Positions 33,001 to 44,850 are shown, numbered from the stretch's first letter. The stretch is DNA of 64,000 nucleotides from Ctena decussata (GCA_963989385.1 OZ022499.1:51821757-51885756); one strand, 5' to 3'. A program made the numbers and translations. Notes: generated by a model not told the origin, from the letters alone.

Positions 33001-34501
33001 GTATGTTTTCATTACTTTAACGTTTTAAAGCGTCGGAAACAAAAATAGTGTAATTTGCAAACAGCGTACATACCTAAGGAGGGGGATGGGGATATTGTTT
33101 TCAGTGCGGTGCGTCAGCGTCGACGTGACAGTTTGTACTAGCTAAATCTCTTGAATCAGTTGTAGAATTTTGAAACGTTAATTGAAATGCCGTTGGAAAA
33201 AGTCAGAGAGTTGATCGGGGTTTAGTGCATGAAGGGTTAAAACAAATAGTATGGATATATCTCTGAAGACAATAAGAAGAGTTTGAAACTGGCTCCTGTG
33301 ATCAAACTGTAAACTAGGTTGCAACAAGAGGCCATGGAACTAAGAATTCAATTATGTCTGTGCTAAGGTGACATACATAAACTAGCCAAAAGTTCTAACC
33401 GGCCACTTACATTTTACCAATTTTCTTCAAAGCCCCAAACAGTCTTACAGTTCTCTTTACATCCCCAAATAGGCAGATGTGTCAGTCAACTTAGCCATCA
33501 AAAGGTTTGATGACAAAATTTTTAACATTACATCCAGGGTGCGCCGATGAACACAAGTATCCCCATTTTTAAATTTTCAAAATTTAGCATTTCGTCACAA
33601 TTTGTGAAAAATCACTTTTTGAAATATCCAATTTACGAGAGCAAGACCACTTCATTACTAAAGCGAATGACTGAAGAAACAGATTTATGCAAACGAACAC
33701 TCTTCCTGCATGATAGTGGTCACTTTGGGTCAAAATGTTGAAACTTACCCCACCACCAATGCAAATTCTTGTTAATTTTGAAAAAGGGGAGGGGGGGGGG
33801 TACCCGTGATCATCTGTGCCTCCTGGTCGTGCAAACAACGTTGATATTTGATTGGCATCGAATGAAGGGGCGTCGCACGTGCGTAGCAAATACTCAAATC
33901 AGCTTAGACTGGCAAACTGATCAGAGTATTCCACTTTTAAAGAAATGCCGAGCCGCGACACGAGAAAACAAACAAGTGGCGTGCGCGCCCAGCGCAGATT
34001 AAGATCAGCATGGACATCCGCACAGATTGATCAGAGTCATCGCTTTGTACTTAAAAGTGTAGCTAAGGGTCTAAGATAGCTCCATGCAGACAGCGAAGAC
34101 TGTTCAGACTGGGCGGATGCCCAGGCTGATCTGAGTGTTCGCTGGACGCGCATGCCACTTTGTTGGTTATCTCGTGTCGCGGCTGAATTAATTATGCAAT
34201 AGGGAAGACTTTGATCAGACTGCGCGGATGCGCAGGCTGATCCGAGTCTTGCTTTTTCCCACATTCTCATAAGGTACCTTTTCTTGTGACACAAATCTGT
34301 TTCGTTTCTATTACAGGCCGTCGTCTGAGACATCCCTTTGGTTGGTGTGCTGGATCAATTGGGGATAAGAAGCAGGATTCGAACTCGGAATTATTGGCAC
34401 GAGATATTGGTCAGATAGAAGGCCCAGTATCTGATAACTCGGACAGTGATGTACTTGCGGAAGTGTCGGCTGCAAACAAAGATTCATTCTGGGATATCTG
34501 A
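29813..34501 (+). CDS. RING-finger (C3HC4) protein, 342 residues, four coding exons
   Basis: Coding exons are 29813-30003, 31048-31169, 32410-32940 and 34317-34501 (1029 nt with stop). All introns are GT-AG and phases match (2, 1, 1). Residues 20-61 form a C3HC4 RING: C20, C23, C35, H38, C41, C44, C58, C61. RINGs of this type usually recruit E2 enzymes as ubiquitin ligases (family knowledge); here that is inference. Residues 105-134 are acidic (ADDDSDLEGG, then six Glu at 127-132), 225-240 are serine-rich, 245-280 are charged with SSSSD and TSP, and the C-terminus is NKDSFWDI. No membrane segment is seen. Three out-of-frame ATGs (29789, 29803, 29808) precede or overlap the start. I do not recognise an orthologue; it could be lineage-specific. 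Introns carry MITEs and hairpins. Confidence 0.85.
30017..30050. repeat. (TTTA)n microsatellite in intron 1
   Basis: About eight TTTA repeats just inside the donor of intron 1. Confidence 0.9.
30489..30582 (-). mobile_element. LINE 3' end fragment in intron 1
   Basis: The reverse complement matches the 3' end of the LINE tail at 10554-10868: GACAGGACAAGGTGGAAAGG, GTCATCTGTGGTGCCCC, and the tail GGGATAGAATAGAATAG. Confidence 0.75.
31048..31169 (+). CDS. RING gene, coding exon 2
   Basis: Completes codon 64 and encodes residues 65-104, including LQTVEKFLADQTRTKTG and DVDQLEELE. The acceptor is CTTTTTAG and the donor GAAG|GTATGAG. Confidence 0.85.
31534..31674. other. tRNA-like sequence framed by a 13-bp inverted repeat (intron 2)
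   Basis: CGCCCAAAATGCA (31534-31546) and TGCATTTTGGGCG (31662-31674) are perfect inverted arms. Between them, 31574-31644 (71 nt) has acceptor-like arms GTGGCTG and CAGCCAC and a box-A-like TAGTTCAGATGG, but no clear anticodon or T arm. It is probably a degenerate tRNA-derived MITE/SINE rather than a functional RNA. Confidence 0.45.
31750..31960. repeat. 43-44 bp minisatellite of small hairpins, about 5 units (intron 2)
   Basis: Units start at 31758, 31802, 31845, 31888 and 31931 with CTAGTGACAG. Each well-preserved unit contains TGACAGACATCTGTCA, nearly self-complementary. Confidence 0.85.
32237..32292. repeat. Perfect 25-bp inverted repeat with a 6-nt spacer (intron 2)
   Basis: The arm GCTGATATCTCAAAGTAAAT... 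(32237-32261) is exactly complementary to 32268-32292, with AGTCCC between. A further copy of the right arm follows at about 32295-32320. It ends 117 bp before the exon 3 acceptor. Confidence 0.9.
32410..32940 (+). CDS. RING gene, coding exon 3
   Basis: Encodes residues 105-281 plus one base. The acceptor is CGTCCTCAG and the donor AAAG|GTTACC, weaker than the others. If the donor is missed, the frame reads 14 more residues to a stop at 32984, giving a possible shorter isoform without exon 4. Confidence 0.85.
33950..34184. mobile_element. GAGCCGCGAC-family palindromic MITE (intron 3)
   Basis: GAGCCGCGACACGAGAAAAC at the left and TTATCTCGTGTCGCGGCT at the right, with a GATCAGAGTC-type inner arm. 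It lies 132 bp before the exon 4 acceptor. Confidence 0.85.
34317..34501 (+). CDS. RING gene, terminal coding exon 4
   Basis: Encodes residues 282-342 (GRRLRHPFGW at the start) and TGA at 34499-34501. The acceptor is TTCTATTACAG. Confidence 0.85.
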
Positions 34502-34654
34502 TTCCCCCTCCCCTAACCCAACAGACCAAATAACGGTGCAATTCTGGGTGTCTCATCTGGATCTATACAACTACACAGCCTGCAAATCTTCATATGTCTT
34601 TCTCATATATACTTTGTCATAGTTGTAACTTTTGTTATTATCATGTTATTATCA

Positions 34655-34691
34655 TATTATTATTATTATTATTATTGTTGTTGTTGTTGTT
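34655..34691. repeat. (ATT)n-(GTT)n microsatellite
   Basis: Trinucleotide repeats in the likely 3' UTR or flank of the RING gene, ending 22 bp before the 7-kb element. Confidence 0.9.
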
Positions 34692-35134
34692 TTTATTAAA
34701 TTTTCCAAATAACCCAGTGAACCATACGTTTTGGTGACGGCGACGTCTTCTGTGAGTATTGGTTTGCCATACGTCTGGGACACGTGTTCCAGACGTTTTT
34801 CAGGAAAATGGACGTCTGCAGGACACCTCAAAAACGTTTTGGTACCCAACACCATTTGAACACTAAGCGGAGACGCTCAAACAAAAAATGTGTGACTTGT
34901 TTTTCTGACCTTTTGTTGGTCAGGGGTATATTAAAAGTTGCAAATTATATGTTAGTGTCGCCCTTTATAGTAAAATGATGATATCATAACGTATGACGCT
35001 TCTAAAACGTATTTAAGACGTAGTCAGTAGGTATTCACTCTGGACACGTGAGAAAAACTTGTTGGAAACTAAGAGTAAAGTAATGCTGAATTGTCTCTAA
35101 AACATACATACTTGATATAGAATTAGTGATGATT

Positions 35135-35140
35135 AATAAA
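35135..35140 (+). promoter_or_regulatory. Possible polyadenylation signal
   Basis: First exact AATAAA I noticed after the RING stop codon. It lies inside the 7.1-kb element; if used, RING transcripts would end in that element. Confidence 0.2.
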
Positions 35141-35539
35141 ATAATATAAATATGTGACAAACTCTCACTGGTTTTAAGTATAGAATAAATACGTCTTTAA
35201 TGTGTCTGGAAGACGTCTTAAAAGCGCCGACAAAGTCCACGTGATCTTTCATCCGGGTATTTGTCGTTGCCATATTGAATGGTAAATTGCTTTTTAGAGC
35301 GGTAAGTGCATTCTATGATAAACTATTTATAGAACATCTAAAATTATGAATGCAACATTGCCGTTTAACAATATACATTCCCTGTCTGTTGATACATTCA
35401 ATAAAAATGAATAAAACTGTAAACACATATTTTTCCCGCTCTAAACGTGGAAGCCGAGACGTGACCTGAACTTCGCAGAGACGTTTACTTTCTGTCTTTT
35501 ATTTCAGATCTTCATTCAAAAATCATTTTCAATACTAGA

Positions 35540-36183
35540 ATGGACTGCTCAATACTCTCTTTTCTCTCTCTCTCTCTCTCTCTCTCTCGGCGTTGTAAAC
35601 GTTTAAAAAGCCTTTAAGAGCGGTAAGTGTAATTTGGTTTTCAAAATATCATTCATATAGTATAATTGGAACGTCTGCGACCGGCTAAAAATACATGTTG
35701 TATAAATTAATAAAAAGGGAAAACACTTTCAAAAATCTATTTTCCCGTCCTAACCTTAGAAGCCGCGACGTGTGTGGAACGTCGCTGAGACGTTTATGTT
35801 AGATTATCATTCAGTCATTTTACTTTTTATCTGTATTGTTATATATGGAATCTCGCTCAAACCTTGGTAGCGATGACGTGTTGTGCACGTCGCTGAGACG
35901 CTTTCTTTTACCCTTTAGGGCTGAATATCATAGGCGTTTGATGCGGTGTAGGCTTTATTCCCAAAGAGTCTGGTGATTTAAATCAGCAGAAGACTTTGTT
36001 TTTTGTAGTTTTTAAATGCGCTCTTATATGCAAACGTATAAAGCTATTTTATCGTCAAAACATCGGCAACTGAAACGTGTTTTGAACGTCGTTTAGACGC
36101 TTTCTTTGAGTCTTTCTTGTCAAAATCTGCGTTCCAAATCACTTAGAAAGTTGAAAAGGGTTAAATATTGCTACTCCTTTTCA

Positions 36184-36220
<37 letters not shown>

Positions 36221-36756
36221 AGTGAAAATGACTTGTTATGAACGTTTCAAAGACGTTTTGGCAGCAGTGATTTTAATTTAAGCTTTTAAAGAAGACCTTG
36301 TCTTTAATGCAAATATGATAATTTGAATATACTGTCAAGTTATGCCGTTTTCACTTGTCCGTTCTTCGTTCAAAATCATTACGAAAGCTTGAAAGGATTG
36401 TTCTATGTTAATCATTTTCTGTGTTCTCTCTGTCTCTCTCTCTCTCTCTCTGTCTGTCTCTCTCTGTCTCTCTCTCTCTCTGTCTCTTGTTACGAACGTT
36501 TCCTAGACATTTTAAGTCGAATTCGATTTTTTTGGTAGTTTTGAAAGAACAGCTTATAGTTGACGCAAATTTGATAATTTGAATGAATTGTCATATTCAG
36601 TCCTTTTTAAGCGTCTAATGATACCTTTTGTAAAGATAAATAGAACGTTTAGATATAGACTGAAATTTACTCATCGCCCAAAGCCTCGGCGGTAGCCGAA
36701 ACGTGTTTTGAACGTCATTGAGACAGTTTTCAGTCTTGTCGAAACTTCGTTCAAAA

Positions 36757-36811
<55 letters not shown>

Positions 36812-37330
36812 TTCTATCTCTCTGTCTTTTCAGGGGGTGAAAATAACGTGTAATGAACGTTTCCTAGACGTTTTGCAGCAGTGTATGCTATATGCTCAAC
36901 ACTAAGTCTAAGCAGAAGAAGTTCTTCCTTCTTGTAGTTTTTAAAGAAGACCCAAAAACTGATGTTATTATGACAATTAAAATGAATTTTCAATGAGTCT
37001 AAGCAGACGACTTTATTTTGTTGTTTTCAAGGAAGATCTAATAGTTTATATCATTATGGCAATTTGAATGAATTGACAATTTGAATGACTTGTCAAGTTT
37101 TGCCCCCTTCTGTGTCTGATAATAAATGAATATAGCGTTTAAACATACACTGAAATCTACTTCATCACCCAAACCTCGGTAGCCGAAACGTCGTCGAGAC
37201 GTTTTTAAGTATTATCGAATCTTCTTTCAAAATCATTCAGATGTTAGAAAGGATTCTCTCTCTCTCTCTCTCTGCAGTAAATCTCACCGGGAATGAACGT
37301 TTCAAAGACGTTTTGCAGCAGTGTAGGCTA
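35540..37330. repeat. Diverged 300-440 bp units, each next to a CT or CA microsatellite
   Basis: Dinucleotide tracts (35561-35588 CT, 36187-36218 CA, 36426-36485 CT, 36762-36800 CT, 37254-37273 CT) alternate with blocks containing GAACGTTTCNNAGACGTTTT, GCAGCAGTGTAGGCTATATT and CCTCGGTAGCCGAAACGT. The Ser/Leu-rich frames here are by-products. Confidence 0.7.
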
Positions 37331-38905
37331 TATTCAACAATGAGTCTGGTAATCTTAAATCAAGCAAAATACCTTTCTTTTTATGTTTTAAAGAACAATA
37401 TTTACTGCGAATATGACCATTTGGAAAGCATGTAAAGATTAGCCGTTTTCACCGTCTGATGATATATACTGAAAGGATTTAAAAACTTCCACTTTTTATT
37501 GCTTGCTGCTGATCTGTTCACTCATGACAATGTTGAATATTTAACGGTAAATTGCTTGAAACTCATCAAATTTAAATATTACGCAGTTAATTGGTACCAT
37601 TTACTTAAATGACGTCAGTAAAAGAGCGTTACGTCAATGAAATGCATAAGGCGATGCCGGCGTTATCTTACGCAACACTCTTTTCGACCATTTCTTTCTG
37701 TCTTAATATTGTGACGTCATCGACGTTGATTTGCAAATATCATAGCGGATGATACTGTCGCGCAAAGCCTATTACGGAGACGCCGTCGACGTTAGTTAAC
37801 GTCATGACCTCTGGTTTTTAATCTCGGTTGAGTGCTTTTCTGACGGTCTTTTGAGCGTCCTGTAAACAGTGCACGTGGTCTGAGATTATACATTGCCGTA
37901 ATTAACACATAACATTGTCACGCGACGTCACTTTTTGAAATTTCAGCATTTATCTCGCCCAAAACTCTGCGCCTGTTTGCAATTTTTAGGCGCGGTAGGC
38001 TAAAAAAAGCCACAAACCGAGTTCAAACTCTTAAAATTCAATTTGATATCGTAAGAGAAATATATCTTCAGAAAACTGTATACATGAAGCTATTTATCCG
38101 TATGTAAACGGTACTAAGAACACGAGGAGCACGTGCATTTTCCTGACCGATTCGGTTGAATAATTTTAGATTCGGTATATTGATATAATCAGGTATAAGA
38201 GAATATATATATGTTGTAAAATTTTGGTGGACGTAGATCCATGCATTTTTGAGATCTTCAAAATTAATGGGTGGAAGTTTTTAAATCCTTTCAGTATATT
38301 TTGTAAGAACGAATAAATGATTAAACCAATACGGTAAATCTGTTTTATCGTCAAAACCTCGGTAGCCGAAACGTGTTTTGAACGGCGATTTATTTCAGTC
38401 GTTTTCATCTTAGACCACATCAAACCTCCACTTATATAGTAAACAGGAGGTTTGATGAGGTATGGGAAAAACTTACCTATGAAATTCAATGGTCATCTAC
38501 ACTGTTTGAACTAATATTGATTCAATTAAGATTTATTTTAAGAAAATTGAAAAATAATTTTCAAAATTTGATATTTATTATTAAAACAGTTAAATGATAT
38601 GATACGGACAATACCAAGTCATTAAGAGTCGTTTCCGTAATGTTTGTCAAACATTTAGAATGAAAGGTTTGTTCCAAAAAAATCATTTTCTGTATTCACA
38701 TCTTAAAGTGTTTACTGGACCTAAAATCAATAAATCACGAGAAAAACTGTAGTGTTCCCACCCACCCTCTCTCTCTTCCCCACCCCCAGCAGCAGGGTAA
38801 ATCATATAAAAAAATCATATGAATAGTTGCAATTGAGCTAAAGACCTTTGAATGTTGAACAGCATAATTTCTACAAAAGGTTTACATTAAATTGTTAACT
38901 TGCAG

Positions 38906-39386
38906 ATAAACGATGCCCCCTTAGTCTAGAGCGGTGGCGGCACGTAGAAGAAGACGTAAACAAATGGAAATTAGACGTATGGTAGAAATGGCGCAACAGG
39001 GTGATACTACTTTATCTAATGATGACTTGGGATACAGTCCACAACCGCCTGTGCTTCTATGGGTATTACCATACAATGCCGAAACAACTTTGTGAATTCA
39101 TTCTGCATCGGAGAACAGTTCCTCGGACACATATGTAGGCGAGGATCGTGCTGCATCCTAGCCTCGTGCATCTCCTACCAAGTCGCGACAAAAGGAAAAG
39201 AGGCTTATGCGGGGAAGAGGTCTGCATATGTTGTTATCTGATGATACCAGTGTGAACGATGAAAGTTTCTCTGATAATGCTGCTATAAGTGCAGATACTG
39301 ACAATGAACGTACCGAGATTCAAATAATGATTATGGATATCAGGAAAGACCTATTTCATCATCTGAATCATCTGAAGCGACAGTAA
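38906..39386 (+). pseudogene. Decayed coding-like block inside the 7.1-kb element
   Basis: After an acceptor-like TAACTTGCAG, one frame (about 38927-39086) reads ARRRRRKQMEIRRMVEMAQ and then SNDDLGYSPQPP. A second frame reads ASENSSSDTYVGEDRAAS, a stop, then PTKSRQKEKRLMRGRGLHML and DDTSVNDESFSDNAAISAD, to a stop at 39384-39386. Basic clusters next to acidic, Ser-rich stretches look protein-derived, but a frame change and an in-frame TAG mark it as broken. I do not recognise the protein. It may be a remnant of an element gene or a captured host exon. Confidence 0.4.
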
Positions 39387-40979
39387 AGGGGATGATGGGG
39401 GATTATCTGTATACACCCGTATTATTTGAGTTATTAATGATGGCTGGATACACCTGTATATTTTGAGTTATTGACACGGTTTGAATAATATCTCCGTCAC
39501 ATTTAGGTGACGTACGATGAAACACTTCCAGATGTTTTTGAAATTGTTCATCGTGTCGGTAAATCCATATTTCAAATATAATTTTCTTTAAAAACACAAC
39601 ACTAACCTTATTTTTAACACTGACAGTTTCGTCCACTACTGTGGACATCCATGACTTGATCATGTCTCATTCACAGCTGAGAACCTCATGCATTTCTGCC
39701 AATTTTCTGTAAACTGTGAAAAGAGAGTCGTAGAGGCCCCAGGTCCCTTTTGATAGCAGTCCCTTGCAAATGTATGTGTCTCGCCTCCTTTGTCTTTCTC
39801 ATTCTCCTATTACTTTCCCTTTCCACTATTCTATCCCCTCCCAGTCTATTTGTTGGTTTTGCATGGTCTGTGGTCGCACTTTTTACACATACGACAGGGA
39901 TCAGGGGCCTTCCTATCCGGGATCTGCGACCCTCTTTTCGCCAATATACGGAAAATTGGAGCAAATGCACGAAGTTCTCGCCCGCAAGTGAAACGTAATC
40001 AAGTCATCAGCCACTCCGAGGATGTCAACAGCAGTGGACTTAACAGCCGTTGTTAAGAATAAATTTGGTGTTGTGTTTTTAAAGAAAATTATGTTCGAAA
40101 CGTTTATATGTTGTTGTTCTTTTTTATATGTTCATTACAGTTTCTTTCATATTTGAAATGGTTTGTTATACTTTTCTACATGTACGTTCTGAGCCACGTT
40201 GGACAATCACGTGACTTATTGGTTTTTTTACTGGTTTTCGGATAGAACCAGTAAGCAAATCGGTTATAATTTCTCAAAATCTAGACGAGTGTTCACGGGG
40301 CAGATCCCCAGTACTTCTATGAAAAGAGCTCGTTTCTTGTGCACTGTAGTTTTATCAATTCAAAATACCCAGTGCAGTATAATTTACATTTTAGAAAAAA
40401 CTTTGACAAGAAGGTATCTGCAGCTTATTGAATGCAAATCCATTTAGTATTAAGAAACTTAATAAATCGGGTGAACGATTTCCCCACTGTTTTTTTTTGT
40501 TTTTTTTTTACTAGCACAAACTAATTGATTTTGAAAAGTCAAGTGATTATCCACCTTGTGAACACTTATTGAAGGTGTATTTCATGACACACATGTTTTG
40601 AACACAATTTAAAACCTTACGAAAGGTGGTCATGTTAGGTGTCCTCCAATTTTCCAAACGTTTGCAAGAACAAACACAGAGGAGTTATAAACGCCTGTTT
40701 TGTAACACTTTTAGATTGACAGGCACGTCTTCAAAACGTGTTATCTGAAAACGTCACGTCTAAATTCGGGTTATGTAGAAGGAGTCAGCTGCACACGTTT
40801 CAACAAAGGTGCTCGTTACAGATTACCAACGTTTGGTTGCAGTTTTCCAAACATTTCAAACATCAAATGAAGACGTCGTTGATTTTGGGATAACCGTCTA
40901 AAAACGTTCTCATGCAAGGTTTTCAAACGGTCTTCTACACGTTACGAAGACGAAGTACAAACGTAATGGACGTCTTTGA

Positions 40980-41760
40980 TTTGTAACGCTTTTTTTGGTG
41001 ACATACACGTCTTAAACACGAGTTCAAACGTGTTGAAAACGTGCTCATGTGAGGTTTTCATTATGGTCTTTTACACGTTACGAAAACGAAGTACAAACGC
41101 ACTGGACGTCTTTGATTTGTAACGCTTTTTGGGTGACGTATACGTCTTAAACACGTGTTAAAACGTTATAAAAACGTGCTCGTGTGAGGTATTCATATGG
41201 TCTACCACACGTTACGAAGACAAAGTAAAGACGTACTGGACGTCTTTGATTTGTAACGCTTTTTGGGTGACGTTCACGTCTTAAACACGAGTTCAAACGT
41301 GTCGAAAACGTGCTTATGTAAGGTTTTCATATGGTCTTTTACACGTTACGAAGACGAAGTACAAACGTAATGGACGTCTTTGATTTGTAACGCTTTTTGA
41401 GTGACGGTTACGTCTTAAACACGAGTTCAAACGTGTTAAAAACGTACTCATGTAAAGTTGGCATAAGGTCTTCTACACGTCTCAAAAATGAAGTACACAC
41501 GTTTTAAAACGTTTTCGTTATAGATTTCAATGTCTCGTTGCGGTTTGCCACACATTCGGAACACCAAATGAAGACGTCGTTGATATGAGATCACTGACAC
41601 GTCTTAAACACGAGTTAAAACGTTACAAGAACGTGCTCAGGTAAGGTTTTCGTACGGTATTCTACACGTCTTGAAAACGAAGTACAAACGTACTTGACGT
41701 CTTTGATTTGTAACGCTTTTTGGGTGACGTACACGTCTTCAACACGTGTTAGCCAGAAAC
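40980..41760. repeat. 134-bp tandem array rich in ACGT
   Basis: GTAACGCTTTTT recurs at 40983, 41119, 41253, 41387 and 41709. Each unit holds CACGTCTTAAACACG, AAACGTG, CACGTTACGAAGACGAAGTA and GGACGTCTTTGATTTGTAAC. Confidence 0.85.
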
Positions 41761-41970
41761 GCCTCCGTCACGTTCAGGTGTCGTCGAATGGTTCACTGGG
41801 AAGGAGGCGAAGGGGGCGGGTCATTTCCGAATGCATACGAAAGGAGTAAAATGGTTGAAAAAAAATGTTGCTCACTGTGTTTGATTTCTCTGCCTGTCTG
41901 TAGGTCGAATCTGACCAATTGTCAAACTCGCCCTCGATATTATGCCGGTTTTTTGTTATGTGAAAATGAA

Positions 41971-42171
41971 TGAGCCGCGACTCGAGAAAACCAACAAAGT
42001 GGTTGTGCGCCCATCGTATACTCAGATCAGCCTGGGCTTCCGCCCAGTCTGATCAGAGTCTTCGCTGTCCGCATGGAGGTAGCTTAGACCCTTACCTTAG
42101 CGAAGAGTCTGATCGGACTGGGCAGTTGCCCAGGCTGATCTGAGTCTGCACTGGGCGCACAACCACTTTGA
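41971..42171. mobile_element. GAGCCGCGAC-family MITE, right end truncated
   Basis: Starts TGAGCCGCGACTCGAGAAAA and runs to GCGCACAACCACTTTG, then loses the outer right arm. Confidence 0.85.
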
Positions 42172-42780
42172 TGTACGTGCAAAAAGGGCAAAACCAACCT
42201 TTACGTACAGTGTCACTAGACAAGCGAGACATTTGGTAATCTTACAATAACTCATTATTGGACTTTGAGGAAAGATGCATTATGCAAAATTTTGGACCTG
42301 AGCAAGGAATGATAAGAAAACTACGGACATTTAAAAATGTATTTTTTCTTTTGTCTCTGCGGGTATGAATCGTGCTTTCCAAAGGGAGCCTTTTTCAGCG
42401 TGCAAATGAAATGTGAACGTTGTGGTTTGTTAGAAAAACAGCCAAAATTCCAAATGGCAGTTTTACAGCAAACTCGTATTGTCCATTTTGCTGCACGTGG
42501 AAAATGTGCAAAACCGGCATATAGTGCGCTATACTAGTCAAGCGTTTTAATCAGTAATTTTACTAAACCACATTGATCCAATTTGAGTTAAAATAAATCA
42601 CCAGAATTTCAGACCTGAGCGAGCAGTGAAAAATGAGTAAAATACTGGCATTCAAAAGGTGCCTCTGAGTATAGTTATGGTCACCTTAACTTTAAGGCAG
42701 GTAATTTTGTGGCATGCAAAAATAGCGTGCAATGTGTATCTTTCGCAAAGTTTTTTGTGTTTATCTCACATGCGTTCTTT
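42172..42780. other. Intergenic DNA, nothing firmly recognised
   Basis: The frame 42337-42537 includes two CxxC pairs but no recognisable domain, splice support or conservation that I can judge. Confidence 0.3.
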
Positions 42781-43910
42781 TACTTTTATGGTGGCTGGTT
42801 TGTGCCATTTCGTCTTTTCGTCTTTTCGCCGCGAAAAGACGCCACGCGAAAAGACGAAAAGACGAAAAGACGCCATGCGAAAAGACGAAAAGACGAAAAA
42901 ACGCCAGGCGAAAAGACGAAAAGACGAAATAACGCCAGGCGAAAAGACGAAAAGACGAAACCCGCCAGGCGAAAAGACGAAATTGCAGCGCGAAAAGATG
43001 AAAAAACGCCATGCGAAAAGACGCCATTTGAAACTCTTAAATTGTCGTCTTTTCGCGTGGCGTCTTTTCGTCTTTTCGTCTTTTCGCGTGGCGTCTTTTC
43101 GTCTTTTCGTCTTTTCGCAACGCGTTATTTCGTCTTTTCGCATGGCGTTATTTCGTCTTTTCGCCTTTTCGAGTGGCGTTATTTCGTCTTTTCGTCTTTT
43201 CGCGTGGCGTTATTTCGTCTTTTCGTCTTTTCGCATGGCGTCTTTTCGTCTTTTCGCCCCGAAAAAACGAAAAGACGCCATGCGAAAAGACGAAAAGACG
43301 AAATAACGCCACGCGAAAAGACGAAATAACGCCATGCGAAAAGACGAAAAGACGCCAGGCGAAAAGACGAAAAGACGAAATAACGACACACAAATACCCT
43401 TTCATTGATAACTGTATTGATTCCTAATACTAAGACAGATTTGTCTGAGTAAACAATATAGACTCATATCAGACTACTGCAAACGCAGCTACAGAAGCAG
43501 TCTGATCACAGAATTTGCCACTGAAATGCTTTTTTATATATCTTTTTGACAGCTAAAAATTGTAAGGATAGACTATAAAATTAACGTGGGGTCGGCAACA
43601 TTTTGGGTCACTATGGTACCGTTTAGATTGAATAACAAATTTGTGCCTTGTTGACTGAGATCAAACACAGATTTAATCAAGATAATCAGTATCTAGCAGC
43701 AGTCTTATGAAAATTAGGATGGATTTATTTTATCCGACAGAAAAATAAAAGTTGTTAAAAGTGAAAAGGATAGCTAAAAGTATTAGTATGGGGTCGGCAA
43801 TAATTACAGTTATTGATTAAAATAATCTGGGCCATGTTGACTTAAAAATTAGAAGACGCAAAGAGCGTAGGCAGACCTATTACGTTGTTGTAGCGAGCAT
43901 TTTTGAGAAA

Positions 43911-44086
43911 TACAGTCAAACCTGTCTTAAGGGGTCACCCAAGGGAAGGACAAAAAGTGGCTACTTAAGACAGATGACCCCATAATACATTTCATTTACA
44001 CTGTATTTTGGTTCAAAGGACCAAGGTGGCTGCTCAAGACAGGTGATCCCTTAATAGAGGTAACCACATAAGCAGGTTTGACTGTA
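43911..44086. mobile_element. MITE with TACAGTCAAACCTG termini
   Basis: TACAGTCAAACCTGTCTTAA at the left and TAAGCAGGTTTGACTGTA at the right are inverted. The inner 'aagacaggtgatccc' and 'gggtcacc' also pair. TA at the ends fits Tc1/mariner-type insertion (inference). Confidence 0.75.
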
Positions 44087-44789
44087 TAGCTGAATGTATA
44101 CACCTCCAAGAAAGATCTCTCTAATATTGAACATTGTGTCCCCTTCTGTCATATTTACAAAGGGGGTCAACTTTTGTGACATTCTATTTGCTTTCCAAGA
44201 TAGGGAAGTGAAGCAAACAGAAAAAATAGATTCTTAAATAGGTCTACTTTTAAAGGAAATAATTTGCTCCTAGAGGACCAAATTCTACTTTCAAGAGCTG
44301 ACTTTCCTTAAGAAAGGATGCAAAAATGCAAAATTGCTTCCCCTGAGAGTGGTCCCGTTCACCTTAAGCACAGATGCAAATATGTTGAAACCTGTGTCTC
44401 CATGCATCCTACGTAAAAATAACCGTTTTTTTTTTGTTTTTTTTTTATTATTAAGTTTGAACAAGTAGATTTTCATATCTCGAGCTGTATCATAACATAC
44501 GCAGAATGGTTACCAATGCAGAGCCTAACCAGTCCACTCTTTTCCCAGGACACATATGTCCTAGGATTTAGGATCATAATGGTAACATGGTCCAAATTTA
44601 TTACTTAATGCTAGCACCTAATCTACTATTTGCTTGTAATGTATTTTTTTAGTAAACTGTGTTACAATATTATTGTTCAAACTGAGAGATCGAGAGAATT
44701 GGGCAAAACGTCCCACCAATGCTAAGGTCATATGAAGACAGGACCACGCGATTTAGAGTCACATCTGAAGGACCACTGAGGCGAGGGTG

Positions 44790-44826
44790 TGTGTGTGTGT
44801 GGAGGGGTGGTGGGGGGGGGGGGGGC
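44790..44826. repeat. (GT)n and poly-G tract
   Basis: GTGTGTGTGTGTGTG followed by G-rich sequence with a run of about 13 G. Confidence 0.85.
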
Positions 44827-44850
44827 GGTCGAACTGACTGCAACCGCTGG

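Larger units (their letters stand above)
34713..41800. mobile_element. 7.1-kb TIR element with ACGT-rich subterminal arrays
   Basis: The terminus CCCAGTGAACCAT (34713-34725) is exactly inverted at 41788-41800; one mismatch later the match resumes for two bases. Both inner flanks are rich in ACGT words (GACGTCTT, AAACGTTT). The left part has five to six diverged units with AACGTTTCNNAGACGTTTT (35540-37330); the right part has 134-bp tandem units (40980-41720). A decayed coding-like block lies at 38906-39386. No intact transposase is visible. Flanks give no convincing target duplication (AA on both sides). The superfamily is undetermined. Confidence 0.6.

Noticed and set aside
36323..36905. Leucine/serine-rich frames suggesting a membrane protein
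   Set aside because: The Ser-Leu runs are (CT)n microsatellites.
42337..42537. Small CxxC protein
   Set aside because: Only 66 codons, with no splice signals or recognisable fold; the cysteine pairs are not spaced like a known zinc finger.
42659..43427. Long open frames on both strands rich in RRKDEKTK and FRLFVFS
   Set aside because: They are translations of the CGTCTTTTCG word array, open in several frames at once. No domain, start context or splice support.
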